From Epiperipatus broadwayi (lineage: Eukaryota > Onychophora > Udeonychophora > Euonychophora > Peripatidae): DNA of 64,000 nucleotides. How positions within the stretch are numbered: position 1 is the stretch's first letter; each line of letters begins with the position of its first letter. The stretch spans positions 1,417,501-1,481,500 of the forward strand of contig JAQFVV010006246.1 in the NCBI GenBank assembly GCA_028023455.1, read 5' to 3'. Under the pieces are notes generated by a model, which saw only the letters and a list, made by a program, of their open reading frames with translations, had not been told where the DNA came from and made no database searches. Below, one piece after another: positions 37,257-49,400 of the stretch. Made by a program: the position numbers and the translations under genes.

Positions 37257-39743
37257 TTGTGTTATAATATATTATTTACAAAAATGAGTCATAGCTATAA
37301 TCTCCTAGAAAGGGAAAACGTCAGGTCAACCCGGCTAACAAGATCGCACAGCGATAGTAACGTAAAGCAATCTATTTCCATGCCTAACATAAGCCCTAAT
37401 GAAAAAAATAATAATATAAGCTATCAAAATTACTCTAAATTGGTTGATACAAAGCAGGAAGGCCTTGGCTTTTTTAATAAAAAAAAAGTAAAAGCATTCA
37501 GCAATCAAAAGAAACTCTTGTGAATCCAAACAAAAATAACACAACCGCGACTTCTAAAATGCAAAAAGTTGTTACGGTAAATTTGACCATAAACCTTAAA
37601 AAATCAGAAATTCCCACTAATATCTCACAAAACCTATCTAAACCTATCAATGCACCTGAAAACCCACATACTAAACACCCAAAACAATGTCAGATGTCCA
37701 AAAATAGCCCAAATCTAGCAGAAAATCCTTTTGGAGATTTCAGCATGACAAGTTTTGAAAAGTTTTTAAATGAAGGTGGCGTATCACTGGTAACGGCTAT
37801 AGATCTCTGTAACGATCCTTTAGATGAACCAAAAATCACTTTACAAACAAAATTAAAAGCTCATAAAGGAGAAATAAGTAAAAATACTCAGCCTCAGCCA
37901 CAATCTGATGGTTTTATACCCATAAAACAAAATTCAAGTGGAAAATTTGATTCGAAATCCAATAGCAAAATACACAATTCATATATCGATCCAATAATAA
38001 ATTTAGGAACACCGCTAGTATCACCGACTGAAATAAACTTTATTGAAACAGATTTTCCATGCATTAACACCAATTTTCAAACCAATAATGCACTCTCTGA
38101 CAACAATCTAGCAGCTAATCATACTACAGGTTTTCAACCTTCAATCAAACACAAATGTCAATTCCAACCCAACAAAAAACCGAAGCTATGCTATGGTATT
38201 GGGAAACAATAAATCTAAAGCCCATATCCAAGAAGCAACTGAATCAGATATTCAACGCAATGTCATGGACTTCATTGATGATGATAACCTTATCTCAATC
38301 AATGATGAGATCAACACAGAACCATATCAACTTTCCCAGTCCTATATGAATAATTATGAAGCCATAAGCCAAGAATTTAATTCTAGAATTCCTTCAGTGT
38401 TATTTAACTCCTTCCTTAACTACCACAGCGATAACACATTGATTCTAACCACCACTAATGACCTCTGTCAGTTATTCACCTTTCCAACGGATGATCTCTT
38501 TCTGCTTCTTAAAAGTCTTCAGTTAACAGAACCTATTCGCAGGGTCTATCACCACCCTAACAGATGAGTTTCAGAATCTACTACAAAAAGAACTCTTTAA
38601 AAGACAACAACTGTTCTTAAAAGACCGATATCTCATCAAAATAGATATGAATAAACCAAGAACAGCCTATGGAATCGCACGTAACTGCTACTTTAATTTC
38701 ACTGATGCTGATCTACAAAGGCTGCTTGCTAGATATGGTGTGTTAACTAGTTTCAAGTACCTCGCAGAGAGAAGGGTAGATATTGAGCTTCCATCCAACA
38801 GCGCTACCTTATCTCTCAAGCTCAATCAAGGCGTCACTCCATAGGATATTCCTATAACTCTGGAAGAGAAAAAATGTCCAATTTACATAGCTATTCGAAG
38901 TGTACAATCTCAGTGTTTCCACTGTGGAGACCGATCACATCTGGTAAGGTCATGCCCAAACAGAATTTGTGATGTCTGCAATAGTAGGAAAAGCAAAAAT
39001 CATAGATGCATAAAAAATACGCAAAACTTAATTCAGCTATCACATTCTTCACTCACTAACACAGAGGATCACATAAAAGGGCAGATACAAGACTCCAACA
39101 CTGACTTACTGCTGGAAAACAATCTAGAAATTTACCATCGCACTTCACCTCACCTAATGATCACACACCGGTCAGACAACTCCAGCCTCCCATTCTACAG
39201 CACAAGACACAAAATCACACCAACACCCATATGAACACAAAACAACAAACATCAGCTATCAATATGACACCCCAGAAGATGCAAGAAGCATTCAACACTC
39301 ACTCAAAGAAAGATCATCCAACACAAGCTCCCAACAGTGAACCATTATCAACAAAACAAACTCTTCCAGTCACGAAGTCTCAACAAGAACATCCCATTCC
39401 AAACAACAAAAGAAAAACCCAAGATTCATCCAGCTCGCAGCTAGAAGACATTAACTCATCTACAGCTGACTCGGACAATGATGACAAAAACAACAAACAA
39501 GCAGCAAGCCATGCTACTAACTTGAGAAAAAATAACTAAACTAGCTCAATCACTCAGCACACAAGAAAGCAGCTCTTCCGAAAACACAGCTTTTGAAAAT
39601 GATCACAATGAAGATAAACACAATTCTAACCCCTACTTAAGCTCCAAAACACCTGTTCCAACTCAACTGGTAATGGTGTCACATGACCCTGACAAACCAC
39701 TTAGTGAAAATCAGAATTTTATGTCAATAATCTCCCCTATGTG
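37257..39743 (+). pseudogene. LINE ORF1 (RNA-binding, CCHC knuckles), frameshifted
   Basis: The product would package the element RNA. Start candidates are ATG 37257 or ATG 37284. Reading moves from the first frame to the one open from about 37473 to 38212 at an A run near 37480, then to the frame from 38193 to 38567, then to one through 38647-39230. The N-terminal half is Asn/Ser/Lys-rich and disordered-looking. The later part contains YGIARNCYFNFTDADLQRLL, a folded-looking segment. It is followed at about 38900-39010 by CFHCGDRSHLVRSC and then CDVCNSRKSKNHRC, two zinc knuckles. The C-terminal part is Ser/Asn/Asp-rich and ends near TGA at 39741-39743. At least four breaks disable it. Confidence 0.75.
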
Positions 39744-39798
39744 ATGTACTAATCACAGCTTAGTAAACATAACCTACAAATCTCTGTAAGAACTCAAC

Positions 39799-42700
39799 AT
39801 GCTTATTAAATTGGCCGGAATAAACATAAGGGGTTTTAACTCTCTGGGCCGTGTCTTTGCACTTAAAAGATGGTTAGATAAAACAGACCTCCACATAGTC
39901 TGTCTTTCCAAAACTAAATTACATATAAACTCAAATTACCAAATAACTCAACTGATGCAACAATATGGTCTATTTAATTATGTACCCTCAAACACAGCAT
40001 CTTCTGGAGTTGCTTTTATAATCAATAAGAACCTGACCTACAGCTCTTTCAGAACATTACACCTTAGCAATGATCTATTAGTCATTAAGTTCACTTTTGG
40101 AAATATGGCAATAAATATCATTTACTTTTCAGAAATGATGCTTACTCAGCACAAGTAGTAATCAATAAAATCAATTCTCTTCTCTTCTCAGATGCCTCCC
40201 CTATTGTTTTTTTTTGGTGACTTTGACATGAGTTATGATAACTTCAACAAAAAACATCTTCACTTAATTAATAGAGTCCTGTTGTGTAGAGATGTGTTTT
40301 TCCCTCCTGGATCATTCTCCTTCTACCCACTGCAAAAGAAATCCCTAATTGACCTTCTCTATTATTCACCTGAACTTCACTTTGACATATGCGCCAAGCT
40401 TCAATTGGTTCCCTTCACTGATCATTTAGCTCTTCTAATTTCACTTCATATAGATCCCACCACCGCAGTTCATAAGATCCCACCACCGCAGTTCATATAG
40501 ATTATACACCTACCATTAGACTACTCAACAAAGCAGCGACTCCAGAACTCATTTTCTCTGAAGCATATATACTGTTCCAAAAAATCAAAATTCTTACTTT
40601 GCCTCCACTACAGGCTTGGTCATCTTTCACCAGTATATTGAGCTCACTTATAGATTCATACACAAAGAAAACCAAAGGTCCAAATCAACTATTAAAAGAT
40701 TTGGATAATATAAACATCAGGTTAACATCTTTACACCATATTGACATTCATCCCCAAAATATTTTGAAGCTAAAAACTCAATACCATAGCAAGCAAAAGG
40801 TCTTCACGCATTACATTGCTACTCAAAAGGTCTAAAATCTTCTTGGCCAACCAGCATAGCTGGACCCGCAGCTACATTCGCTGGGCAATTGGCTCGGTGG
40901 CCAGACCCACACCTGCTTCATTGTCAGTAGATCAGTGTTGCCTCAGTGTCCCACCAATGCTTGCAAAGATTCATGAACACTTTCAGGCCAGGCTACAGAA
41001 TTATAAATTTGAAATTGGAAACATCTGGAATCACTTGGAAGATGGGGTCGCTCATGATATCAGTGAAAATCAGATAATCCAAAAGCTCATGGCCTATCCG
41101 GAGAGGGTTCATCCGGGACTCCATGGAATTCCAACATTTGTACTTGTCCACCTGAGACATTTCACAGCCCCCATTGTACTGCAGATGATAGATGTTCTGG
41201 CAGGAGAGTTTCAAAATATTCCAGACCTGTACCCTGTGACCCTTGTTCCTTTCCTAAAAAAGCCCATCAATCCCTCTACTCTATCTAACATAAGGCCCAT
41301 TTCCATGATTCCCCTCCTAATTAAGATAATTGAGGCCATAGTCAAGGACAAAATCCAAGATCAACTCTATACACACATCATGCCATATCAATTTGCATGT
41401 AAGGGCTCTTCCACCACGGATGCTGCACAGTGTTTTCTTCTGCTGGTAAACACATCAGACTGCACAAAAAATCAAGCCTATAGTTATTCATCTTGACTTT
41501 GCCTCAGCTTTTGACTCTGTCATACCCACTGTCCTACTCCAGACTCTCCTTGATTATCAAGTCCCTGGCATCTATTTCAGAATTATTGGTAATCTGCTTT
41601 TGAACAGATCTATCTTTACGTCACTGGATGGAAGACTGTCCAATGGTTTCAGACCTCATCTTTCCATTCCCCAGGGATCGCCACTTGCCACTCTCTGCTT
41701 CATCACCTATATAAATCCTATGCTCAAAGATTGAGTGCAGATTTCCTGGAATTTTCATGCGAGCCCTGAAACATTATGTACAACACATAACCTATGTTGA
41801 CGATGTCACCATCTCCCTCCCCGATAAAACTCACCTTCCAACACTCACACAAATCATTGATAAATATTCAAAGAAACTAAATCTGAACATCAACTATAGC
41901 AAGTCCTCCATGTGGAAAATCAGCACTGGCTCAGTGATTCCGTCAGTCTTTGCAGCTGAGCCACAACTCTTCTTCAGTTTTCCTATGGCCAAGTCCAGAC
42001 TTGCTATGGCAAAAGATATCCAACACTCCATCTTGGAAAAAACTAGCAAAGTGGTTCGATCTTTATCCTGAATCTCTCTCCCTGCTGGGCAAAGTAGCCC
42101 TTCTCAACATGCTGGTTTTCCGAGATTGAATTATTATCTTCCCATAATTAAACCTACTAAAGCATTTCAGTCGTCAATGAACTCACTGGGTTCAAAGCTC
42201 ATGTGGAGTGGAAAGATTGTTGCCATCAGCATCTGTAAGATGCAAATGCCCAGAGAGTTAAATGGACTTGGATTTCACTCTGTTTTAACAATCTATTTAC
42301 AGAAGGCAATTGCAGTTCTACGTGCAATTCACTTAAAACAGCCAGAACTAAACCTAGCTACTCCAGTGGAACCTACAGACACACCGCCACCTCTTGCTAG
42401 CAGATGGGCCACAATTATTTGGTTACATGTCACCAAGCTGATAAATCTATCTAAAACCTCGTTTGAAGGTAAAATAACCTACTGGCAGGCCTATAACCTC
42501 AGATTTCAAAACCAGACTGCCCTCCTGACCACATTGAACATAGACAATAAACCATTGCTAAAAAAATTGAAGAACGGGTTTGTTGAACCAAAGTACACAG
42601 ATTTTATCTTAAAGCTCAACATCTCATCCTTATCCACTAACCATTTCTTAGTATGGAAAAGAGGATTCACCAAAATCAATCCTCAATGCTAGCTATGTAA

Positions 42701-43036
42701 TACTGCTGATGAAACCATCCAACATTTACTTTATAATTGTCCGTTTCTTTTCCAAATCGAAACTTCATCACAAAGAAAGTTACATCTGACATCAGAGAAG
42801 CCTTAAATATCCAGAATGCCATCAAGACAGGAATTTTTTCTCTTATCCGATTCTCTGTCTTCTTTAACTTTGCAGTCTGGTTGACCAGATGCGAATGTGT
42901 TTTCCATCATTCAGGATCTTCAGTCACAGAGACCTTTATAGGTCTTGTCAAGAGCGTAAGTGCCAAGGACCGGCTGCTTGCACCAGAATGGTTATACAAA
43001 GAGACTTGGTCCAGGATTGATCTACCACGCATTTGA
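39799..43036 (+). pseudogene. LINE ORF2: endonuclease and reverse transcriptase, frameshifted
   Basis: ORF2 nicks the target and copies the RNA. The start MLIKLAGINIRGF at 39799 is the apurinic-type endonuclease opening. The usual ET metal-site glutamate reads Lys (LSKTKL at about 39906). Later come FFGDF (about 40208), LIDLLYYS and FTDHLAL (about 40417). The reverse transcriptase spans about 40990-42070. It has the region leading to NIRPISMIP (about 41290), motif A LDFASAFDS (about 41492), motif B IPQGSPLA (about 41667) and motif C YVDDV (about 41793). A Cys/His motif C..LC...ET..H...NC lies at about 42686-42742 with a stop inside. About six frameshifts or stops break the frame. The RT catalytic aspartates survive but the endonuclease glutamate does not. 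Confidence 0.9.
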
Positions 43037-43138
43037 TCTTATAAACTTTTGTAATCAGTCTTGCAGTATACCATGTATAAAAACAGTATCATGAAACCAT
43101 GTAAACTTTGTTAATAAAATTTTTTGTTTTAAATAAAA

Positions 43139-43153
43139 AACAACTTTTAACAA
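43139..43153 (+). repeat. 15-bp target-site duplication, right copy (LINE)
   Basis: AACAACTTTTAACAA, identical to 37132-37146. It ends two bases before the foldback element's own 8-bp duplication. Confidence 0.85.
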
Positions 43154-43154
43154 T

Positions 43155-43162
43155 GATATTTG
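43155..43162 (+). repeat. 8-bp target-site duplication, left copy (foldback element)
   Basis: GATATTTG, identical to 52215-52222. Joining the outer flanks through one copy recreates a minisatellite unit resembling AAGAACGACATTTGAAAT. Confidence 0.85.
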
Positions 43163-46100
43163 GGTACTTGTGACTTTTGACCCATGTGGCCACCAGAGGC
43201 ACTGGACAGGGTCAACCACAGAAATACTTAGAGTAGGGGCCCCAAATGCAGCATTGCAAATTTGAGCCGAAAGGTGGCGCTGTTCACAATGTGTAAGCAC
43301 AGGAATATTCCACCAGCCAGCTGACAGCAAAGCTGCCCGCTTGGTGGCACTGGTCACAGTGTGTAAGCCCATTTAGCTCACATCGTCTGCTACCAGCAGA
43401 TACCAACCACCTAGGTGGCACTGATTGCTGTAAACACATCTAGCTTATATGTCATCTGCTAACAGCAACTACCAAGATTCTAGCCCACTACATGGCACTG
43501 TTTCTCCACGGTTACACATGGAAAAACTGCGCACTGATAAAGTTTATGTACATACTACTTAAAATATGAATGGCGTATAATGTAAAGGTGTGATTAATTA
43601 AGAAGCTACAACTATTTAAATATTCTTTCAAACTTAATAGTATTACATGCTATTTCACACTTTTATAAATAGATGTATTTTTAAATTATTTTTCTTTTAA
43701 AAATCGATCTTTTTTTTTTAATTATTTACTCTATGTCAAAATGTTCTATATAAGTCGAGCGGTGAAATTGGCTATCATGGCCGCTTGAATGGCATCATAG
43801 ATTTTTTTGAAAATTATCGTGTAGAAATCCTCATAATTATTCATAAAATATTTTACTAATCTATAAGTCAATTCTAAATTTAAAAATCGATCTTTTTTTT
43901 TTTAACTATTTACTCTAAAAGTGGTTCTTTTTTTTAAATTACAAAAAAATGTAATTTTTAAGATAATCGGGTTGTTGTTGTTTTTTTTAAAAAAAAGCTA
44001 ATTTTTCCCCCCTTCTTTCAAAACTAGAGACATTCCAAAAGATAAAACCTAATATATTTAATTAATAGGGGCTTTAGTAATGAATAGCTAAGGTCAATTA
44101 GTGAACTGGATTGATTTAATGAGATGGAAACTGATATATGATGAATTATATTTATTGACAATTTCATATATACTTGATATAACCCATTACTTAGCATTGG
44201 ATAATGCATGCAGGCATTTTATTTACTAAACAACATTACTCTAGGCCATTTAGCAAAATAAATTTGTGGCTATTATTTACTTGTGCTAATTTTATGCTAT
44301 ATAATAAATCACTACATTCCACTTATTAGTTATGCCCTTTCATCATCAGTTCGAGGGCTATTATACATGTAATCAAACCAAGTCTGGAGTGAAGTTTAAT
44401 AATACATCCGATTATGATAAATTTATATATTAAATATGGGCATGTAAAACCTCACAGATAGCTTTAGATCGAATGGGTTTTTCAAGAATGTTTCTGTTCA
44501 ACGCCGAAGATTGCATATTATGGAGGTAGAGTTGGCTATAAAGATTTTATTAATACACTAAGCACAAGTAAAATATAATAATAAAGTGGCTCCATCTTAT
44601 ATATATATATATATATATATATAAAAACAGCACAATGATAAAATATTGATAAATTTCACATCCGCCAAGCCGAAGTATATTACAAATTAAATACCATACA
44701 TTAAATAAAGACTAGTTTTGTCAGCTTGATTAAAAGAGCCAACTCTTCTGTAGCATAAGAAATACATATATGCTACTGATGGGAATATATATATATATAT
44801 ATACACAAACTTTACTTTATCCCGTTCATTCTCTTAGTTATGTATAATTAATAAACTTTTAAAGGGAGAAAGTATATTTAAGGGACTTACGAATACTTTA
44901 ATAAGAAAAATATACTTATGATTACACTCCAGGCTAGTTTAGTCTTTAGTAACATAATAATTAAAGATTGAAAGTTTGGATTTATAAGCCACATTTTATA
45001 TTTACATTAATTATTTACTAAATGACAAAATAATAACGAGCACAAAGAGTCGCCATTATTTATAAATTAGGGGTTCAAAACGGAGTGCTAAATGATGCTA
45101 TAATTAATACAATACGAAGATTTTAAATAATATCTTCAAAAAGTATATTTTTTGTAACTAGATGCGCACTGTTTTGAGACAGGCATAATTAACAATAACT
45201 AAAATAAGCAAGAGAGAAATAAATATAACTGCAGTGATTAAGTTATATAGCAAAACAAGAAGTTAATAAAGGATATTAAGAAAAGTATGTCATTTATAGA
45301 ATTGAAATATTATTGATAAGACATTTTAGAAAGAGTTTACAATATAGTTAGCTAACCTGATTTTGAAGCAATAATGATTATTTTGAATTTTACACACAGC
45401 TCTGTGATTTTAATAATTTTAAAACAGTTACTCGAGCTGGAATGAAGGTGAGTTCTTTGGCGGCTTATGGCATCTTCTCTTTAGTTGAGAGATGATTTAA
45501 GATGGTATTTGTATAGCTGGAGTTGGGGTAGTTGAATTTGAACGAAGGTGAGTTCTTTTAACGGCTTATGACATCTTCTATTTATTATAAGCTTGTTAAA
45601 GCAAGGTTGGTTGTTGCTCCGGCCTTGGATGGATCAAATTCTGATGTTCCATCATGGCAAAGGCAAAAAATTCTTGCCTGACTAGCAGGCCCTAGATAAA
45701 TTAACAAATTTTCAGCTTCTTGTAGTAACAGCTCTTCAAAAGCAGGATGGAGTATCTTTTCCGCTAGCCTATTTATATATTTCCACCTTTTTGGAATTTC
45801 GTTTGCCTCAGGACCAATCGACTTTTAATTAAACAAAATCATATATAATCTAATTTCTACTACTGATAAAGTCTCCGAGGTGTTATTTTTAATTTACTTA
45901 AAAAAATTATTAAAATGTATAAATTATATAATTTTGATTTCGATTTCATTAATTAAATTTCTTTTTAGGTGTTATAAAATGTTATGGCTTAGCAGATAGT
46001 AACGGTATTATGATTTAACGTAACATCTTTTGTTGAAACAAATTCAATCAGTAAACTAGATTTCACTTTTACTCCAGGTGAGATCACTAATTAATTTTTT

Positions 46101-46413
46101 GTTTACACAAAATTCCCATTTTTAATTATAAACCGATGACTTTTATTTTAACTAGATATAAATAACTTTTAACATATTTTCTTTATATCGATTACTTAAA
46201 AAAAGCAAATTTGACAGATCTTATAAAAAATACTTTAGTTTCAGTTATATCTATTAAACTTTAAATCAGAAAACCATAAATATATTATAAAGAAAACATT
46301 TTACATTATTTTTATTTATTCTTAAATATTATATGTACAAATCATTATGCCATAATTTCATGGTTTAAATTATCCATCCACATACGAATATAATACAAAT
46401 ATAAAATTTAGAA
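43163..46413. repeat. Left arm of the foldback element
   Basis: About 3.25 kb. Two direct repeats, GAATGAAGGTGAGTTCTTTG... at 45440-45480 and GAACGAAGGTGAGTTCTTTT... at 45538-45580, lie in it and are mirrored in the right arm (about 47282-47430). (TA)n runs lie at 44599-44623 and 44786-44802. It preserves the uninterrupted sequence ATGGAGCCAC (read on the minus strand at 44594-44585) that marks the empty site of insertion D. Confidence 0.85.
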
Positions 46414-46419
46414 AGTCAA

Positions 46420-49400
46420 TTCTAAATTTTATATTTGTATTATATTCATATGTGGATGGATAATTTAAATTTTATATTTGTATTGTATTCATATGTGGAT
46501 GGATAATTTAAACCATGAAATTATGGCATAATGATTTGTACATATAATATTTAAGATTAAATAAAAATAATGTAAAATGTTTTCTTTATAATATATTTAC
46601 GGTTTTCTGATTTAAAGTTTAATAGATATAACTGAAACTAAAGTATTTTTTATAAGATCTGTCAAATTTGCTTTTTTTAAAATAAACGATATAAAAAAAA
46701 TATGTTAAAAGTTATTTATATCTAGTTAAAATAAAAGTCATCGGTTTATAATTAAAAATGGGAATTTTGTGTAAACAAAAAATCAATTAGTGGCCTCACC
46801 TGGAATAAAAGTGAAATCTAGTTTACTGATTGAATTTGTTTCAACAAAAGATGTTATCATTAAATCATAATACCGTTACTATCTGCTAAGCCATAACATT
46901 TTATAACACCTAAAAAGACATTTAATTAATGAAATCAAAATTATATAATTTATATATTTCAATAATTTTTTTAAGTAAATTAAAAATAACACCCCGGAGA
47001 CTTTATCAGTAGTAGAAATTAGATTATATATGATTTTGTTTAATTAAAAGTCGATTGGTCCTGAGGCAAACGAAATTCCAAAAAGGTGGAAATATATAAA
47101 TAAGCTAGCGGAAAAGATACTCCATCTTGCTTTTGAAGAGCTGTTACTATGAGAAGCTGAAAATTTGTTAATTTATCTAGAGCCTGCTAGTCAGGTAAGA
47201 ATTTTTTGCCTTTGCCATGATGGAATGTCAGAATTTGATCCATCCAAGGCCGGAGCAACAACCAACATTGTCTTAACAAGCTTATAATAAATAGAAGATG
47301 CCATAAGCCGTTAAAAGAACTCACCTTCATTCAAATTCAACTACCCCAATTCCAGCTATAGGAATACCATCTTAAATCGTCTCCCAACTAAAGAGAAGAT
47401 GCCATAAGCCGCCAAAGAACTCACCTTCATTCCAGCTTGAGTATCTGTTTTAAAATTATTAAAATCGCAGAGCTCTGTGTAAAATTCAAAATAATCATTA
47501 TTGCTTCAAAATCAGGTTAGCTAACTATATTGTAAACTCTTTCTACAATGTCTTATCAATAATATTTCAATTCTATAAATGACATACTTTTGTTAATATC
47601 CTTCATTAACTTCTTGTTTTGATATATAACTTAATCACTGCAGTTATATTTATTTATTTCTTGCTTATTTTAGTTATTGTTAATTATGACTGTCTCGAAA
47701 CGGCACACATTTAGTTATGAAATATATACTTTTTGAAGATATTATTTAAAATCTTCGTATTGTATTAATTATAGCATCATTTAGCGCTCCGTTTCGAACC
47801 CCTAATTTATAAATAATGGCGACCCTTTGCGATCATTATTATTTTGTCATTTAGTAAATAATTAATGTAAATATAAAATGTGGCTTATAAATCCAAACTT
47901 TCAACCTTTAATTATTATGTTACTAAAGATTAAACTAGCCTGGAGTGTAATCATAAGTATATTTTTCTTATTAAAGTATTCGTAAGTCCCTTAAACATAC
48001 TTTCTCTTTTTAAAAGTTTATTAATTATACATAACTAAAAGATTGAATGGGATAAAGTAAAGTTTGTGTATATATATATTCCTGTCAGTAGCATATATGT
48101 ATTTCTCATGCTACTGAAGAGTTGGCTCTTTTAATCAAACTGACAAAACTAGTGTTCATTTAATGTATGGTATTTAATTTATAATATACTTCGGCTTGGC
48201 GGATGTGAAATTTATCAATATTTTATCATTGTGCTGTTTTTTTTTTTTAATATATATAAAATGGTGAAACAGTAAGATTCGTATTCAAATCTTAAGTTTC
48301 ACCTTTTTCTGTCGTCTCTCACTGACCGGTCTATCCCGCCCAAATTTAAACTTTTTGGTATCAAATTGTGTGTGTAGCAATATTAAAAATGTATAAAATA
48401 TATGTAGAATTCAACATAAACACGCACACATTTCGATCTCAAATTAAAGGCAATAAATAAGGATAAAATAATATAATTTAGATTTCTTTTAGTTTTATAA
48501 TTTTGTATAATTTTAATCATTTATTTTGGATTATAAAGTTCGTATTTATTGCTTTGTTTAAATTTCGTTTAATAATAATTCTAAAAAAATCTGATGTAAT
48601 ATTTAATTAAAAGTTAAAATAATCTTATGTTCCCTTTTTGTCTTTGAAATTTAAAAGCATCGGTCAGTGATAGATAATAGATTAATTAAAGAAAAATTCC
48701 CCAAAATGTAATTAGTAAATGTAAAATGTAAACAATAGAACAGCAGCTTTCTTTCTAATTAAAACCAGCAAAATGCATTGATTGTCCTCAGAGCAGGTTA
48801 AGTATAACCTAAAATACATTAACAAAAATGTGAGATAAGAGATAAGAAAAGAGGCCATCTTAGACTTTCTGGAGACATTCACTTGAACTTTAGCTTTGCT
48901 CTCAATCACTGAGAGTCTCCAAAATATTTAAATCAATTGTTCCTGCCACAGTATGACTGAATAGGAAGCACCTAGACTAATCTCCATCGGGAGGTGGCCT
49001 ATTGGATGCCGAACTTTCCATTGCCCGTCATAAATTCACCATGAAGATCTGCTGCCTGAAATAAATGAGAAAGCTGCTGCTGCTATTAAAATAAATGAAG
49101 CGCCTAAATACAAAAAAGAACTGCTAATCACGAACCTTTTGCTACTAAACTAATGGAATCAGAAAACTTCTTATAAAACAGATACCTGTCTGTGTTCAAA
49201 CTCTAGAGTACTCTAATAACATGCTATAGCTCTTCTTCATATTACTTATCTAAATTATAAAATGTAAAAACTATCATTTGTATAACTAAAATTGAATAAT
49301 TAATTTAGTGCGTAAATTTCTCTAATAATTTAGCTTACCTCACTCTATCTTTCTTGGGTGTGTATTTCTAAAATCTACATTTTATCTATATTTATTATTT

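Larger units (their letters stand above)
37147..43138 (+). mobile_element. About 6.0 kb non-LTR retrotransposon (LINE), near full length but inactive
   Basis: The element is bounded by a 15-bp target duplication and ends in an A-rich tail after AATAAAA-like motifs (TTAATAAAATTTTTTG at about 43111). It carries an ORF1 with two zinc knuckles and an ORF2 with endonuclease, reverse transcriptase and a C-terminal Cys/His motif. The last feature and the general layout recall the L1/Tx1 group, but the clade is uncertain. A short 5' region precedes ORF1. Both reading frames have several frameshifts, so it cannot be autonomous. It lies in the sense direction of the host CUB gene. Confidence 0.9.

Noticed and set aside
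48712-48909. Minus-strand frame of 65 residues in copy D
   Set aside because: Hydrophobic A+T-driven translation with no conserved motif, and no equivalent frame in copies A to C.
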